A stretch of 64,000 nucleotides of DNA, taken from positions 1 to 64,000 of the forward strand of contig CANMSN010000006.1 of assembly GCA_947500585.1 (NCBI GenBank), in the 5' to 3' direction. A program made the translations under genes and the position numbers. Source of the stretch: an uncultured Flavobacteriaceae bacterium. GTDB lineage: Bacteria; Bacteroidota; Bacteroidia; Flavobacteriales; Flavobacteriaceae. This document shows positions 27,268 to 36,192 of the stretch, one piece after another. The notes beneath the pieces are model-generated. The model did no database searches. It saw only the letters and a program-made list of their open reading frames with translations, and was not told the DNA's origin. Each line of letters begins with the position of its first letter. Within the stretch, counting starts at the first letter, position 1.

Positions 27268-27591
27268 GTGGGCATTACCAAAACACAAATATTTACAGAA
27301 CAGCAAAATGACTTAGCACAATTTTTTAAAGTCTTAGGGCATCCAGCTAGAGTAAGCATTTTACAATATATAAGTAGACAAAATACTTGTATTTGCAATG
27401 ATTTAGTTGAAGAAATAGGATTAGCCCAAGCTACGATATCTCAACATTTGAAAGAATTGAAAAGTATTGGGTTGCTTAAAGGTGAAGTAGAAGGTAAAAG
27501 CATGTGTTATTGTATAAATATTGTGCGTTGGATAGATATTCAAAACCAGTTAAACACCTTTTTTAATACAACAAAATCCAATTGCTGTTAG
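27268..27591 (+). CDS. arsR: ArsR-family metalloid-responsive repressor
   Basis: A 107-residue winged-helix repressor. FKVLGHPARVSILQYI opens the fold and ATISQHLKELKSIGLLKGEV is the recognition region. The inducer-binding pair sits in NTCICNDLVEE, the CxC of the ArsR/SmtB type that binds As(III) or Sb(III). A second pair occurs in SMCYCIN, and the last residues are SNCC. It starts at GTG, as no ATG fits. DUF6428 and an arsenate-reductase-like phosphatase follow on the same strand, which supports a role in arsenic stress. Which metalloid it senses is not certain. Confidence 0.88.
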   Translation: MGITKTQIFTEQQNDLAQFFKVLGHPARVSILQYISRQNTCICNDLVEEIGLAQATISQHLKELKSIGLLKGEVEGKSMCYCINIVRWIDIQNQLNTFFNTTKSNCC

Positions 27592-27599
27592 CCCTATTT

Positions 27600-27625
27600 T
27601 GTCATTTCCGCATAGGCGGGAATCC
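27600..27625. repeat. TGTCATTTCCGC...GCGGGAATCC repeat
   Basis: A short imperfect inverted repeat (TTCCGC and GCGGGAA arms) lies in the gap between arsR and the DUF6428 gene, similar to the copies at 28180, 57346 and 58282. It could form a hairpin in the mRNA. Confidence 0.55.
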
Positions 27626-27662
27626 ATAATTTTTTTAACATACATTACAAAAAAGTTAAAAC

Positions 27663-28172
27663 ATGAAAACAAAAGAATTTTTTAATCTATTAGAAACATA
27701 TAAAGACAAGTCTTTATTGTTTCAATATGCTCCAGATTTATTAGTTGGAGCTAACTACCATATTACAGAAGTAAAGCATATTTCAGTTGATTCTGTAGAT
27801 TGTGGCGCTCAAACCGATACTTGGAAAGAAACTATTATTCAACTATGGGAAAGTCCATTAGAAAAAGGGAAAATAGAATATATGTCTGTAGTTAAAGCAT
27901 TAGGAATTTTAAATAAGGTTGGCAAAATGAAATCTTATGATTTAGAATCTGAAGTTAAATTTGAATACAGTAATAAAACATTTCATACCGCACAATTATT
28001 TGTTAACGATTTTGAAATACAAGGAAATAATCTATTGGTTAAATTAGTCATTGAAAAAACGGACTGTAAAGCAAAAGAACTTTGTGGTGTTCCAGAAAAG
28101 GTTGTTGAACTTGCTGAAAAAGTAGTTGAGAAAGTAGAATCTTGTTGTTCGCCAACGGGAAATTGTTGTTAA
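27663..28172 (+). CDS. DUF6428 family protein with Cys-rich tail
   Basis: A 169-residue soluble protein. The opening KTKEFFNLLETYKDKSLLFQ and the phrase VDSVDCGAQTDTWKETIIQLWESP fit the DUF6428 family, which I know from arsenic clusters of Bacteroidota. The end is ESCCSPTGNCC, four cysteines within ten residues, and CGA and DCKAKELCG add more. This suggests binding of As(III) or another soft metal, possibly as a chaperone or sink; that is inference. It follows arsR after 71 bases, which hold a small repeat. Confidence 0.7.
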   Translation: MKTKEFFNLLETYKDKSLLFQYAPDLLVGANYHITEVKHISVDSVDCGAQTDTWKETIIQLWESPLEKGKIEYMSVVKALGILNKVGKMKSYDLESEVKFEYSNKTFHTAQLFVNDFEIQGNNLLVKLVIEKTDCKAKELCGVPEKVVELAEKVVEKVESCCSPTGNCC

Positions 28173-28179
28173 ATAGTAT

Positions 28180-28252
28180 TGTCATTCCTGCGAGGTCACT
28201 GAGCGGCTGGTACTGAGCGAAGCCGAAGTAAGTCGAAGTGAATGCAGGAATC
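28180..28252. repeat. Dispersed inverted repeat (ATTCCTGC...GCAGGAAT)
   Basis: Arms ATTCCTGC at 28184-28191 and GCAGGAAT at 28244-28251 enclose about 50 bases that contain CTGAGCGAAGCCGAAGTAAG, itself a common flavobacterial spacer sequence. It lies between the DUF6428 and phosphatase genes and does not appear to encode protein. Confidence 0.65.
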
Positions 28253-28309
28253 TTATTAATTGAAACTAATTTTATAATGGATTCCTGTCTTTATAGGAAA
28301 GAAAAACAT

Positions 28310-28930
28310 ATGGAAAACATATTATTTAAACATATTTCGAATACTATAAAATCGTTAGACACGAATACTATTTCTGAAGACAGAAAGTTGGTGTTAAAAC
28401 CGTTAATAGATTATCTAAAAGTAAAACATAAAAATAATAATGCAATTCGTTTAAATTTTATTTGCACACATAATTCCAGACGTAGTCATTTGTCTCAAAT
28501 TTGGGCACAAACTATGGCGGCATATTACAATATTAATAATGTATCATGCTATTCTGGAGGAACAGAAGCAACGGCTATGTTTCCAAAAGTAGGAGAGACT
28601 TTAAGGAATCAAGGTTTTAAAATTGATAAACTTTCAGAAGAAAATAATCCTATTTATAGTATAAAATTTTCAGAGAACGAACCGTCTATTATAGCGTTTT
28701 CAAAGAAATTTGATAACAATTTTAACCCATCTTCAGAATTTGCAGCAATCATGACTTGCTCGTCTGCTGATGAGGCTTGTCCTATGGTTTTAGGCTGTGA
28801 TAAACGCATCGCTATCACTTATGAAGATCCAAAAAAATCTGATGGTACACCTCAGCAAACTGAAACGTATTTAGAAAGAAGTTTGCAAATTGCAACTGAG
28901 ATGAAATTTGTGTTTTCTGGCTTGAAGTAA
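28310..28930 (+). CDS. Low-molecular-weight phosphatase/arsenate reductase-like protein
   Basis: The active-site P-loop FICTHNSRRSHLSQIWAQ holds Cys-x5-Arg as in LMW protein-tyrosine phosphatases and thioredoxin-linked arsenate reductases. The 206 residues exceed the classical 140, with about 55 helical residues in front of the loop and a C-terminal part with MTCSSADEACPMVLGCDKRI, where extra cysteines could shuttle electrons. I choose ATG 28310 (MENILFKHI), because upstream codons run into the repeat. Reduction of arsenate to arsenite is the likely role, given arsR and DUF6428. No arsenite pump follows. Confidence 0.82.
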   Translation: MENILFKHISNTIKSLDTNTISEDRKLVLKPLIDYLKVKHKNNNAIRLNFICTHNSRRSHLSQIWAQTMAAYYNINNVSCYSGGTEATAMFPKVGETLRNQGFKIDKLSEENNPIYSIKFSENEPSIIAFSKKFDNNFNPSSEFAAIMTCSSADEACPMVLGCDKRIAITYEDPKKSDGTPQQTETYLERSLQIATEMKFVFSGLK

Positions 28931-28936
28931 CCTTTT

Positions 28937-29953
28937 TTACAATTCTAGTCGATAATCAAAAGGCAATAATTCACCAATGCGTTGTTCTCCCATAGCACCA
29001 GAGAATAGTATCTTATCTACATCAGTGTAATTTCCATAGGAGTCTATATAAATAAAAGGTGTTAAAAATTCAATTCTAGATTTTTCCCGATTTTTAAATA
29101 ATATATTTAACGGTTGATTTAAATACACTCGTTTTATTTCAGAGCTATTTTTAGTTTCTATTTTGAAATATTTCCAAGGATCAACTTTAGATGTCATATC
29201 GTAAATTTCAAATCTATTGTCTTCTAATTTATATTTATACAAAGCCCTCATAAATTGCAATCTTGAACCTTGATATACTTTTTCTCTATTTTTAATGGCT
29301 TTTTGTTTATTAAAAATTTTAAAATTACTGTAGTAGGTATTGCCAAAAAAACCAACAGACTTTACATCAAAGACGCCACCATTAGGATTTGTACGATGAA
29401 ATTTTAGGACAAACGATGTTAAATCATAACTAACTAAATACTGTAACGCACTATTTTGAATTTTAAGAGGTACTTTTGAATAGGCTGTAATTATTTTTTC
29501 TTTTTTATTATAACGAATAATAATATCGTCTTCATTTAAAATTGTACAAGAATTTCCAAATCGTGATGTACCTAAAAATTCTTTTCTAAAAAAGCGTAGT
29601 TTTTGTTTTCGAGTTAAACCATCATCAGCATTTACAATAACTTCATTTAATGATTCATGACTTTCTTCAAGTTGAACAGTGAGCTTATTATTATCTCTGT
29701 AATTATTTATTATTTGTTTTTCATAACCTAAAAAAGAAACTATTAATGGAGATTTTATGGCTTTTGAATAGCGAATTGAAAACTCACCTTTACTATTTGT
29801 AATGACGCCTAACGTTGTGTTATCAAAATAAACTGCTGCCGTTTCTATAGGTGTATTGGTTTTTGCATCTAAAACTACTCCAGTTATAGTTTGAGCTACA
29901 GCTATAGAGCAAACAAAAAAAAGACTGATTAAAATTCTAGTTTTAACTTTCAT
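28937..29953 (-). CDS. Exported protein with CarboxypepD_reg-like domain
   Basis: A 338-residue product with a signal peptide (MKVKTRILISLFFVCSIAVAQ) and a carboxypeptidase-regulatory-like beta domain: TITGVVLDAKTNTPIETAAV, then TNSKGEFSIRY (about residues 21-90). This domain is widespread at the N-terminus of Bacteroidota surface and SusC-type proteins. The remaining 240 residues are beta-rich and match nothing I know. Start at ATG 29953, eleven bases inside the end of the upstream acyltransferase gene, so the two are translationally coupled; a longer in-frame start at 29977 lies deeper in that gene. Function unknown. Confidence 0.75.
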   Translation of the reverse strand: MKVKTRILISLFFVCSIAVAQTITGVVLDAKTNTPIETAAVYFDNTTLGVITNSKGEFSIRYSKAIKSPLIVSFLGYEKQIINNYRDNNKLTVQLEESHESLNEVIVNADDGLTRKQKLRFFRKEFLGTSRFGNSCTILNEDDIIIRYNKKEKIITAYSKVPLKIQNSALQYLVSYDLTSFVLKFHRTNPNGGVFDVKSVGFFGNTYYSNFKIFNKQKAIKNREKVYQGSRLQFMRALYKYKLEDNRFEIYDMTSKVDPWKYFKIETKNSSEIKRVYLNQPLNILFKNREKSRIEFLTPFIYIDSYGNYTDVDKILFSGAMGEQRIGELLPFDYRLEL

Positions 29954-31772
29954 TACTGCCTGTAAACTTTCGTTCAAGCTCAGCTTGAAATTCTTCCATT
30001 ACAGGGCGAACGGTGCTTTCGGGTAAGTCAGCAATTTTAATGTACATTAGGCCATCAACAGCGTTATTAAAAAGCGGATCGACGTTAAAGGCTACAAGTC
30101 GCGCATTTTGTTTGATGTATTTTTTTAATAGAACTGGTAAGCGTAATGCTCCAGGCTCAATTTCATCAATAAATTTATCAAATTTGTTTAAATCGGCTTC
30201 GGTTTCATCGAAAACAAAATCTTTATCAGCGTCTTTAAGTTTTACTTTAAACTCTTTTTTAGGGTGTACATACTGCGCTATGTAAGGGTCGTAATAATGC
30301 GATTTCATAAATTCAATCATTAGTGATTTTGAAAAATTTGAAAACTGATTACTAATACTTACACCACCAATTAAATAGTTATGTTCTGGAAACCTTAATG
30401 TAGTATGCACAATACCTTTCCAAAGTAAAAATAAAGGCATGGGTTTTTGTTGGTACTCTTTGATTATGAAAGCACGACCCATTTCTATGGACTGACTCAT
30501 CATTTTGTGAAGTTCAGGTTCAAATCTAAACAAGTCTTGAAGATAAAATCCATCAATACCATAACGTTCAAAAATTTTAGAGCCTAATCCCATTCTATAG
30601 GCACCAGCAATTAACTTACTTTCATTATCCCATAAAAACATGTGATGGTAATAGGTGTCAAAAGTATCTAAATCAATGGCTTCATTAGTGCCTTCTCCAA
30701 CTTCTCTAAATGTTATTTCACGCAAACGACCTATTTCTCTAAGGATATTAGGAATGTTTTCAGCAGGTGCTAAAAACACTTCATAATTCTTACTTTGTAA
30801 CAACCTGAAATTACCTTTATAAAGCGCTTCAATTTCTTTTGTCATTATACTCGTATCAACAGGCGTTACAATGCGCTTGGGTATTTTAGGTGTTTTTAAC
30901 GTCGATGAAATGTTTTCTAAAATCTTCGATTTTTTCTCAAAAGCATTAGATAGCATATAGGTTTTACGCCTTAAAAATTCTGAGAATTCTTCAAGCGTTG
31001 TATGTTCTTTTTGATCTTCAACAGAAATAGGTCTGCCAATTCTAACCTTTATAACACGTCGTTTTTGTGTCAATACTTCTGACGGTAATTTAGCGGTTCT
31101 AAACGTATCGCTAATTTTCGATAGTTTATAAAATAACTTACTATTTTTAGCATGAAAATAGATTGGAACTACAGGCACCTCTGCTTTTTTTATAAGCTTT
31201 AAAGCTGCTTCTTCCCATGGTTTATCAACTACCAATTTACCATCTCTATAAGTAGATACTTCTCCAGCAGGAAATATTCCAAGCGGATGCCCACCTCTTA
31301 AATGTAAAATAGAATTTTTAAAACCTGCGATACTTGACTTTACATCTTTTCGGTCTTCAAAAGGATTAACAGGCATGATGTATGGCTTCATAGGTTCTAT
31401 TCTATGTAGCAAAAAATTAGCAATTATTTTAAAATCATCGCGTTGTTGTAACATGAGTTTTAAAAGTAAAATACCATCGATACCGCCTAATGGATGATTT
31501 GATACGGTTATGTATGCACCGTCTTTTGGGAGTCGTTTTAAGTCTTCTTCAGGAATTTCGAATTTAATTTGAAATTCCTCTAAAATACTATCTAAAAAAT
31601 CAAGACCTTGAAGATGTTTGTTGCGTTTATAAAATTTATTAAGAGTAGATATTTTAAGAACCTTCATTAAAAGCCAACCAACAAATGTGCCTATAAAACC
31701 ATACTTGTCTAGTTGTATAGCTTTAGCAACTTCTTTGGCTGTTACAAGCCCCGCATTTTGTTGTTTGCTCAT
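29943..31772 (-). CDS. Fused PlsC-type/GNAT-type acyltransferase, amino-acid-lipid synthesis
   Basis: The 609-residue protein has two enzymes in one chain. Residues about 60-290 are a lysophospholipid-acyltransferase domain with SNHPLGGIDG (His93 and Asp99), GGHPLGIFPAGEV and a PIYFH block. Residues about 320-560 are an OlsB/GlsB-like N-acyltransferase of the GNAT fold, with LREITFREVGEGTNEAIDLD and GAYRMGLG. This order is that of OlsF, which makes ornithine lipids: the C-terminal part adds the first acyl chain to the amino group and the N-terminal part adds the second. In Bacteroidota the head may be ornithine or glycine. The gene overlaps the exported protein gene after it by 11 bases. Confidence 0.8.
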   Translation of the reverse strand: MSKQQNAGLVTAKEVAKAIQLDKYGFIGTFVGWLLMKVLKISTLNKFYKRNKHLQGLDFLDSILEEFQIKFEIPEEDLKRLPKDGAYITVSNHPLGGIDGILLLKLMLQQRDDFKIIANFLLHRIEPMKPYIMPVNPFEDRKDVKSSIAGFKNSILHLRGGHPLGIFPAGEVSTYRDGKLVVDKPWEEAALKLIKKAEVPVVPIYFHAKNSKLFYKLSKISDTFRTAKLPSEVLTQKRRVIKVRIGRPISVEDQKEHTTLEEFSEFLRRKTYMLSNAFEKKSKILENISSTLKTPKIPKRIVTPVDTSIMTKEIEALYKGNFRLLQSKNYEVFLAPAENIPNILREIGRLREITFREVGEGTNEAIDLDTFDTYYHHMFLWDNESKLIAGAYRMGLGSKIFERYGIDGFYLQDLFRFEPELHKMMSQSIEMGRAFIIKEYQQKPMPLFLLWKGIVHTTLRFPEHNYLIGGVSISNQFSNFSKSLMIEFMKSHYYDPYIAQYVHPKKEFKVKLKDADKDFVFDETEADLNKFDKFIDEIEPGALRLPVLLKKYIKQNARLVAFNVDPLFNNAVDGLMYIKIADLPESTVRPVMEEFQAELERKFTGSNES

Positions 31773-31794
31773 GAGTGTAAATGTACTAAATTGT

Positions 31795-33045
31795 TTATTT
31801 AGTTACTACTTGCATAGTTTCTTGAGTTAATTGTTTTAATAACACAGTTTTACCCAATTCAATTTGATTAATAGACTTATCGTTGTAATGTCTAATAGTA
31901 TAAAGAGACACATTTTCGTGGCATGTTACTTTAAATTTTCCTTTTAAATGATGCAATAATTTTTCAAGGTTGTTATAAATATTATCTACGCATACAGAAA
32001 AGCTAATGGCAGAGTTTTGAATAAGATCAACCTTCATTTTGTATAAATGTAATAGATTAAAAATTTCACTAATATTTTCCTCAACGATATATGAAAAATC
32101 TAAAGATGATAACGAAATGAGCACTTGGTTTTTCTTTACTATAAAACAAGGAATCATAGGCTCTAAAGTAACATCTTTACCAATTTTAGTACCTGAGTTT
32201 TCTGGATTTAAAAAAGATTTTACATATAATGGTATTTCTTTTCCTTGAAGCGGTTGTAAGGTTTTTGGATGAATAACAGACGCGCCATAAAAAGCTAATT
32301 CTATAGCTTCACGGTATGATATTTTATTTAGCAATTGTGCGTTTTCAAAATATCTAGGATCTGCATTTAAAACTCCAGGTACGTCTTTCCAGATGGTAAC
32401 ACTTTCAGCATTTAAACAATAAGCAAAAATTGCTGCGGTATAATCACTCCCTTCTCTACCCAGAGTGGTGGTGAAATTGTTAGCATCACTTCCTAAAAAC
32501 CCCTGAGTAATGTTTAAAGTGTTTTTATTAAATTTTGATGTTATTAAACTTTGAGTTTGTTCCCAATTAATATTAGCACGTCTATAATAGTTATCTGTTT
32601 TTATGTAATTTCTAACGTCAATCCAATTATTTTTTAATCCAATAAAATTTAAATATTCACTTATAATGGTTGTAGACACTAGCTCGCCAAAGCCAATGGT
32701 TTGATCGTAAACAAAATTATAATCTGGAGATTTATTAGTTTTAAAAAAACTACTTAATTCATTAAAAAGTACTGATATTTTTTTAAATGCTTGATGGTGT
32801 TCATTCTCAAATAAATCTAAAAGAATACCATTATGATATTTCTTTACCTCTTGAATTGAGCTTTGCAATTCTGCTTTGTTTTCAAAATAATTTTTAACAA
32901 TTAGTTCTATAGCATTGGTAGTTTTTCCCATAGCTGAAATTACAATAAGAGCGTTTTTATAACCAACTTTTTGTAAAACAGCAGCTAAATTTTTTACGCC
33001 ATTTCCATCTTTTACAGATGCGCCACCAAATTTAAATACTTGCAT
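31795..33045 (-). CDS. Aspartate kinase
   Basis: Aspartokinase phosphorylates L-aspartate, the first step to lysine, threonine and methionine. The 416-residue product opens with QVFKFGGASVKDGNGVKNLA, the family Lys-Phe-Gly-Gly motif, and has TLGREGSDYTAAIFAYCLNA (about residues 194-213) with the substrate-binding Gly-Ser-Asp. The end (about 310-400) forms a regulatory part in the ACT position. It is not fused to homoserine dehydrogenase. Its start codon overlaps the stop of the GNAT gene by one base (33045). Confidence 0.93.
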   Translation of the reverse strand: MQVFKFGGASVKDGNGVKNLAAVLQKVGYKNALIVISAMGKTTNAIELIVKNYFENKAELQSSIQEVKKYHNGILLDLFENEHHQAFKKISVLFNELSSFFKTNKSPDYNFVYDQTIGFGELVSTTIISEYLNFIGLKNNWIDVRNYIKTDNYYRRANINWEQTQSLITSKFNKNTLNITQGFLGSDANNFTTTLGREGSDYTAAIFAYCLNAESVTIWKDVPGVLNADPRYFENAQLLNKISYREAIELAFYGASVIHPKTLQPLQGKEIPLYVKSFLNPENSGTKIGKDVTLEPMIPCFIVKKNQVLISLSSLDFSYIVEENISEIFNLLHLYKMKVDLIQNSAISFSVCVDNIYNNLEKLLHHLKGKFKVTCHENVSLYTIRHYNDKSINQIELGKTVLLKQLTQETMQVVTK

Positions 33046-33524
33046 TATATTTTAGATAAATAGTCCTTAATACCTTGTTCATTTAAATGAACCACATCCC
33101 AATCGCGTTTAACATCAGCGCCTTTTTTTTCATAAAATTTTATAGCAGGTTCGTTCCAATCTAACACTTCCCAACTAATGCGTTTAACGCCTAAATCGTT
33201 TCCATATTTAACAACTTCATCTAAAAGAGCAGTGCCAATTCCTGTACCTCTCATTTTTTCGCTCACAATCAAATCTTCCAAATGCAATACCTTTCCTTTC
33301 CAAGTAGAATATCTGTAATATATTAATGCAATACCCTCAATTTTATTGTTAACTTCAGCAATAAAGCATTTAAAATCTGGAGCTGTTTTAAAACCATCAT
33401 CTTCTAAATCTGAAATTGAAACTTCAACAGCATTAGCTTCCTTTTCAAAAGATGCTAACGCTTTTATGAGTTCAAGTACACGTGGCATATCTTCTTTTTT
33501 AGCACTTCTAATTGTAAATTTCAT
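33045..33524 (-). CDS. GNAT-family N-acetyltransferase
   Basis: A 159-residue transferase. The acetyl-CoA loop EKMRGTGIGTALLDEVVKYG (about residues 89-108) and VLDWNEPAIKFYEKKGADV (Asn-x-x-Ala then Phe-Tyr-x-x-x-Gly) are both present. It resembles diamine or thialysine acetyltransferases (SAT2-like), where LEDLIVSEKMRGTGIG is typical, but the substrate is not proven. It is immediately upstream of the aspartate kinase gene with a one-base overlap. Confidence 0.9.
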   Translation of the reverse strand: MKFTIRSAKKEDMPRVLELIKALASFEKEANAVEVSISDLEDDGFKTAPDFKCFIAEVNNKIEGIALIYYRYSTWKGKVLHLEDLIVSEKMRGTGIGTALLDEVVKYGNDLGVKRISWEVLDWNEPAIKFYEKKGADVKRDWDVVHLNEQGIKDYLSKI

Positions 33525-33543
33525 AATTCAGAATAAGGTTTTT

Positions 33544-33551
33544 CAAATATA
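33544..33551 (-). promoter_or_regulatory. -7 box for the GNAT-aspartate kinase pair
   Basis: On the minus strand TATATTTG matches TAnnTTTG, 20 bases before the GNAT ATG, in the divergent gap with fbp. Confidence 0.4.
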
Positions 33552-33648
33552 CTTTAAAGTTCAATATGTAATGGTATATATATCCAACGAAAACGATGTA
33601 GTTTGCTAAAAATTATGCATATTTGTACAAACAAACTTAATTACATTT

Positions 33649-34665
33649 ATGGCTCATAAGAAACAAACCTTAGGAGAATTTATTATTGAAAATCAATCAT
33701 CATTTAAGTTCTCTTCTGGGGAACTATCGAGTCTTATCAATTCCATCCGGTTAGCTGCTAAAGTTGTAAATCATGAAGTAAACAAAGCAGGTTTGGTAGA
33801 TATTATTGGAGCCGCTGGAGATACTAATATACAAGGTGAAGATCAGCAAAAGTTAGATGTATATGCTAATGATAAGTTTATACAAACACTAACCAACAGA
33901 AATATAGTTTGTGGTATTGCTAGTGAAGAAGAGGACGATTTTATTTCTATAAATAGTCAAGATGAAAATCATCAAAATAAATATATTGTATTGATTGATC
34001 CTCTTGATGGGTCATCTAATATAGACGTAAATGTATCTGTAGGAACTATTTTCTCTATTTACAGACGTGTTACTCCTGTTGGAACACCAGTGACTCTCGA
34101 AGATTTTTTGCAAAAAGGGAGTAAGCAAGTTGCTGCTGGTTATGTGGTTTATGGTACCTCGACCATGTTAGTTTATACAACAGGCGATGGTGTTAATGGA
34201 TTTACATTAAACCCTGCTATTGGGTCCTTTTATTTATCGCATCCAGATATGAAATTCCCAGAAGATGGAGGCATTTATTCTGTAAATGAAGGAAATTATT
34301 TTGATTTCCCCAAAGGAGTTAAAAATTATATAAAATACTGTCAGCAAGAAGAAGGTGACAGACCTTACACTTCAAGATATATAGGCTCATTAGTTTCAGA
34401 TTTTCATAGAAATATGATTAAAGGTGGTATTTATTTATATCCTCAAAGTTCTAAAAATCCTAATGGGAAATTACGTTTGTTATATGAATGTAATCCTATA
34501 GCATTTTTAGCAGAACAAGCTAATGGTAAATCTAGTGATGGTTTTACAAGAACCATGGATGTTGAACCAACAGAATTACATCAGCGCGTACCTTTTATTT
34601 GCGGAAGTAAAAACATGGTAGAAAAATGTGAGGAGTTTATGCGTGAAGCTAGAAAGCTAAGTTAA
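33649..34665 (+). CDS. fbp: Fructose-1,6-bisphosphatase class 1
   Basis: FBPase hydrolyses fructose 1,6-bisphosphate in gluconeogenesis. The 338-residue product shows the metal-binding [20 protein letters not shown] (about residues 111-130; Asp, Asp and Ser of the DPLDGSS signature), a preceding ASEEEDD that supplies a Glu ligand, and the C-terminal [19 protein letters not shown]. Length is normal. It is single-gene, ends in a strong terminator shared with the convergent gltD. Confidence 0.97.
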   Translation: MAHKKQTLGEFIIENQSSFKFSSGELSSLINSIRLAAKVVNHEVNKAGLVDIIGAAGDTNIQGEDQQKLDVYANDKFIQTLTNRNIVCGIASEEEDDFISINSQDENHQNKYIVLIDPLDGSSNIDVNVSVGTIFSIYRRVTPVGTPVTLEDFLQKGSKQVAAGYVVYGTSTMLVYTTGDGVNGFTLNPAIGSFYLSHPDMKFPEDGGIYSVNEGNYFDFPKGVKNYIKYCQQEEGDRPYTSRYIGSLVSDFHRNMIKGGIYLYPQSSKNPNGKLRLLYECNPIAFLAEQANGKSSDGFTRTMDVEPTELHQRVPFICGSKNMVEKCEEFMREARKLS

Positions 34666-34671
34666 AATTTA

Positions 34672-34701
34672 AAAAAAGCGAACTGAAAAGTTCGCTTTTT
34701 T
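34672..34701. terminator. Bidirectional terminator between fbp and gltD
   Basis: A 13-bp stem AAAAAAGCGAACT with its complement and a GAAA loop is flanked by A-runs and T-runs, serving both converging genes. Confidence 0.9.
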
Positions 34702-34724
34702 TACAACACTTATTTATTTTAAAC

Positions 34725-36188
34725 TTACATCGCCACCAAATCACCAGTAACATCTTTTGAAGGTAAATTAGATTTACCCATTAAATATAAATCTACTTGA
34801 CGAGCTGCTTCTCTACCTTCTGATATTGCCCAAACAATTAATGATTGTCCACGGCGCATATCGCCAGCAGTAAAAATATTTGAGATATTAGTTTGGTATT
34901 TTCCGTATTCTGCTTTGTAGTTAGAACGTGCATCCGTTTTAATGCCTAATTTGTCTGCCAATGTGCTTTCAGGACCCGTAAAACCAAGTGCTAACAATGC
35001 TAAGTCACAAGGCCATGTTTTTTCCGTACCAGCAATTTCTATGAGTTGTGGGCGTTCACCAGGAACCATTTTCCACTCAACATTTACTGTTTTTAAAGCT
35101 GTTAATTTGCCGTTATCATCGGTAATAAATTCTTTTGTGTTTATTAACCAATTACGCTCAACACCTTCTTTGTGGGAAGACGATGTTTTTAGCTGTAATG
35201 GCCAATAAGGCCATGGTGTAGTTGGAGAACGATGCCCTGGAGGTTTAGGCATAATTTCAAAATTAACTACTGATTTTGCACCATGACGATTTGATGTTCC
35301 TATACAATCTGAACCTGTGTCACCACCACCAATTACAATAACATGCTTATCGGTAGCCATAATCTGGTTTTCAACTTTTTTACCAAATAATACTTTGGTT
35401 TGTTGCGTAAGGAAATCCATAGCCTGTACAACACCATCAGCATCAATACCAGGTGTTGGAAGACTTCGTCTTTCGGTTGCACCACCACATAAAACTACAG
35501 CATCAAATGCTTTTAAATCTTTAACATCATAATTAACACCAACATTAACGTTTGTTTTAAACGTAATACCCTCGGCTTCTAAAATAGCTAAGCGACGGTC
35601 AATGATTTCTTTTTCCATTTTAAAGTTAGGAATACCGTAACGTAATAAGCCTCCGATTTCATCATCGCGTTCAAAAACGGTTACTGTGTGTCCAGCTCTG
35701 TTTAATTGTTGTGCAGCTGCTAATCCAGCTGGTCCAGAACCAACGACAGCAATCGTTTTTCCTGTTCTGGTTTTTGGAGGTTGAGGTTTTATCCAACCTT
35801 CTTTAAAGGCACGTTCAACAATATTTTTCTCTATATTTTCAATAGAAACTGGGTCTTCAATAATACCTAATACGCAGGCTTGTTCACAAGGTGCAGGACA
35901 CAAACGACCAGTAAACTCTGGAAAGTTATTAGTGGAATGTAATATCCAAGAGGCTTTTTGCCATTCGCCTTGGTGTACCATATGATTAAAATCTGGAATT
36001 AAATTCCCCAACGGGCAACCACTGTGGCAAAAGGGTATGCCGCAATCCATACAACGAGAGCCTTGTTTTGTTATTTCCGTATCACTTAATGGTACTGTAA
36101 ATTCTTTATAGTGTTTTACGCGTTCCTGTGGTGGTACGTAAGTTTCATCTTGTCTTTCAAATTCTTTAAATCCTGTTACTTTTCCCAT
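34725..36188 (-). CDS. gltD: Glutamate synthase small subunit
   Basis: GltD is the FAD- and NADPH-binding subunit that passes electrons to GltB. The 487-residue product has two 4Fe-4S motifs, CMDCGIPFCHSGCPLGN (about residues 46-62) and CPAPCEQACVLG (about 97-108), an FAD Rossmann site VVGSGPAGLAAAQQL (about 147-161) and an NADPH site VIGGGDTGSDCIG (about 286-298). It is read after gltB with 4 bases between stop and start, so the two subunits are co-translated. Confidence 0.96.
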   Translation of the reverse strand: MGKVTGFKEFERQDETYVPPQERVKHYKEFTVPLSDTEITKQGSRCMDCGIPFCHSGCPLGNLIPDFNHMVHQGEWQKASWILHSTNNFPEFTGRLCPAPCEQACVLGIIEDPVSIENIEKNIVERAFKEGWIKPQPPKTRTGKTIAVVGSGPAGLAAAQQLNRAGHTVTVFERDDEIGGLLRYGIPNFKMEKEIIDRRLAILEAEGITFKTNVNVGVNYDVKDLKAFDAVVLCGGATERRSLPTPGIDADGVVQAMDFLTQQTKVLFGKKVENQIMATDKHVIVIGGGDTGSDCIGTSNRHGAKSVVNFEIMPKPPGHRSPTTPWPYWPLQLKTSSSHKEGVERNWLINTKEFITDDNGKLTALKTVNVEWKMVPGERPQLIEIAGTEKTWPCDLALLALGFTGPESTLADKLGIKTDARSNYKAEYGKYQTNISNIFTAGDMRRGQSLIVWAISEGREAARQVDLYLMGKSNLPSKDVTGDLVAM

Positions 36189-36192
36189 GACA

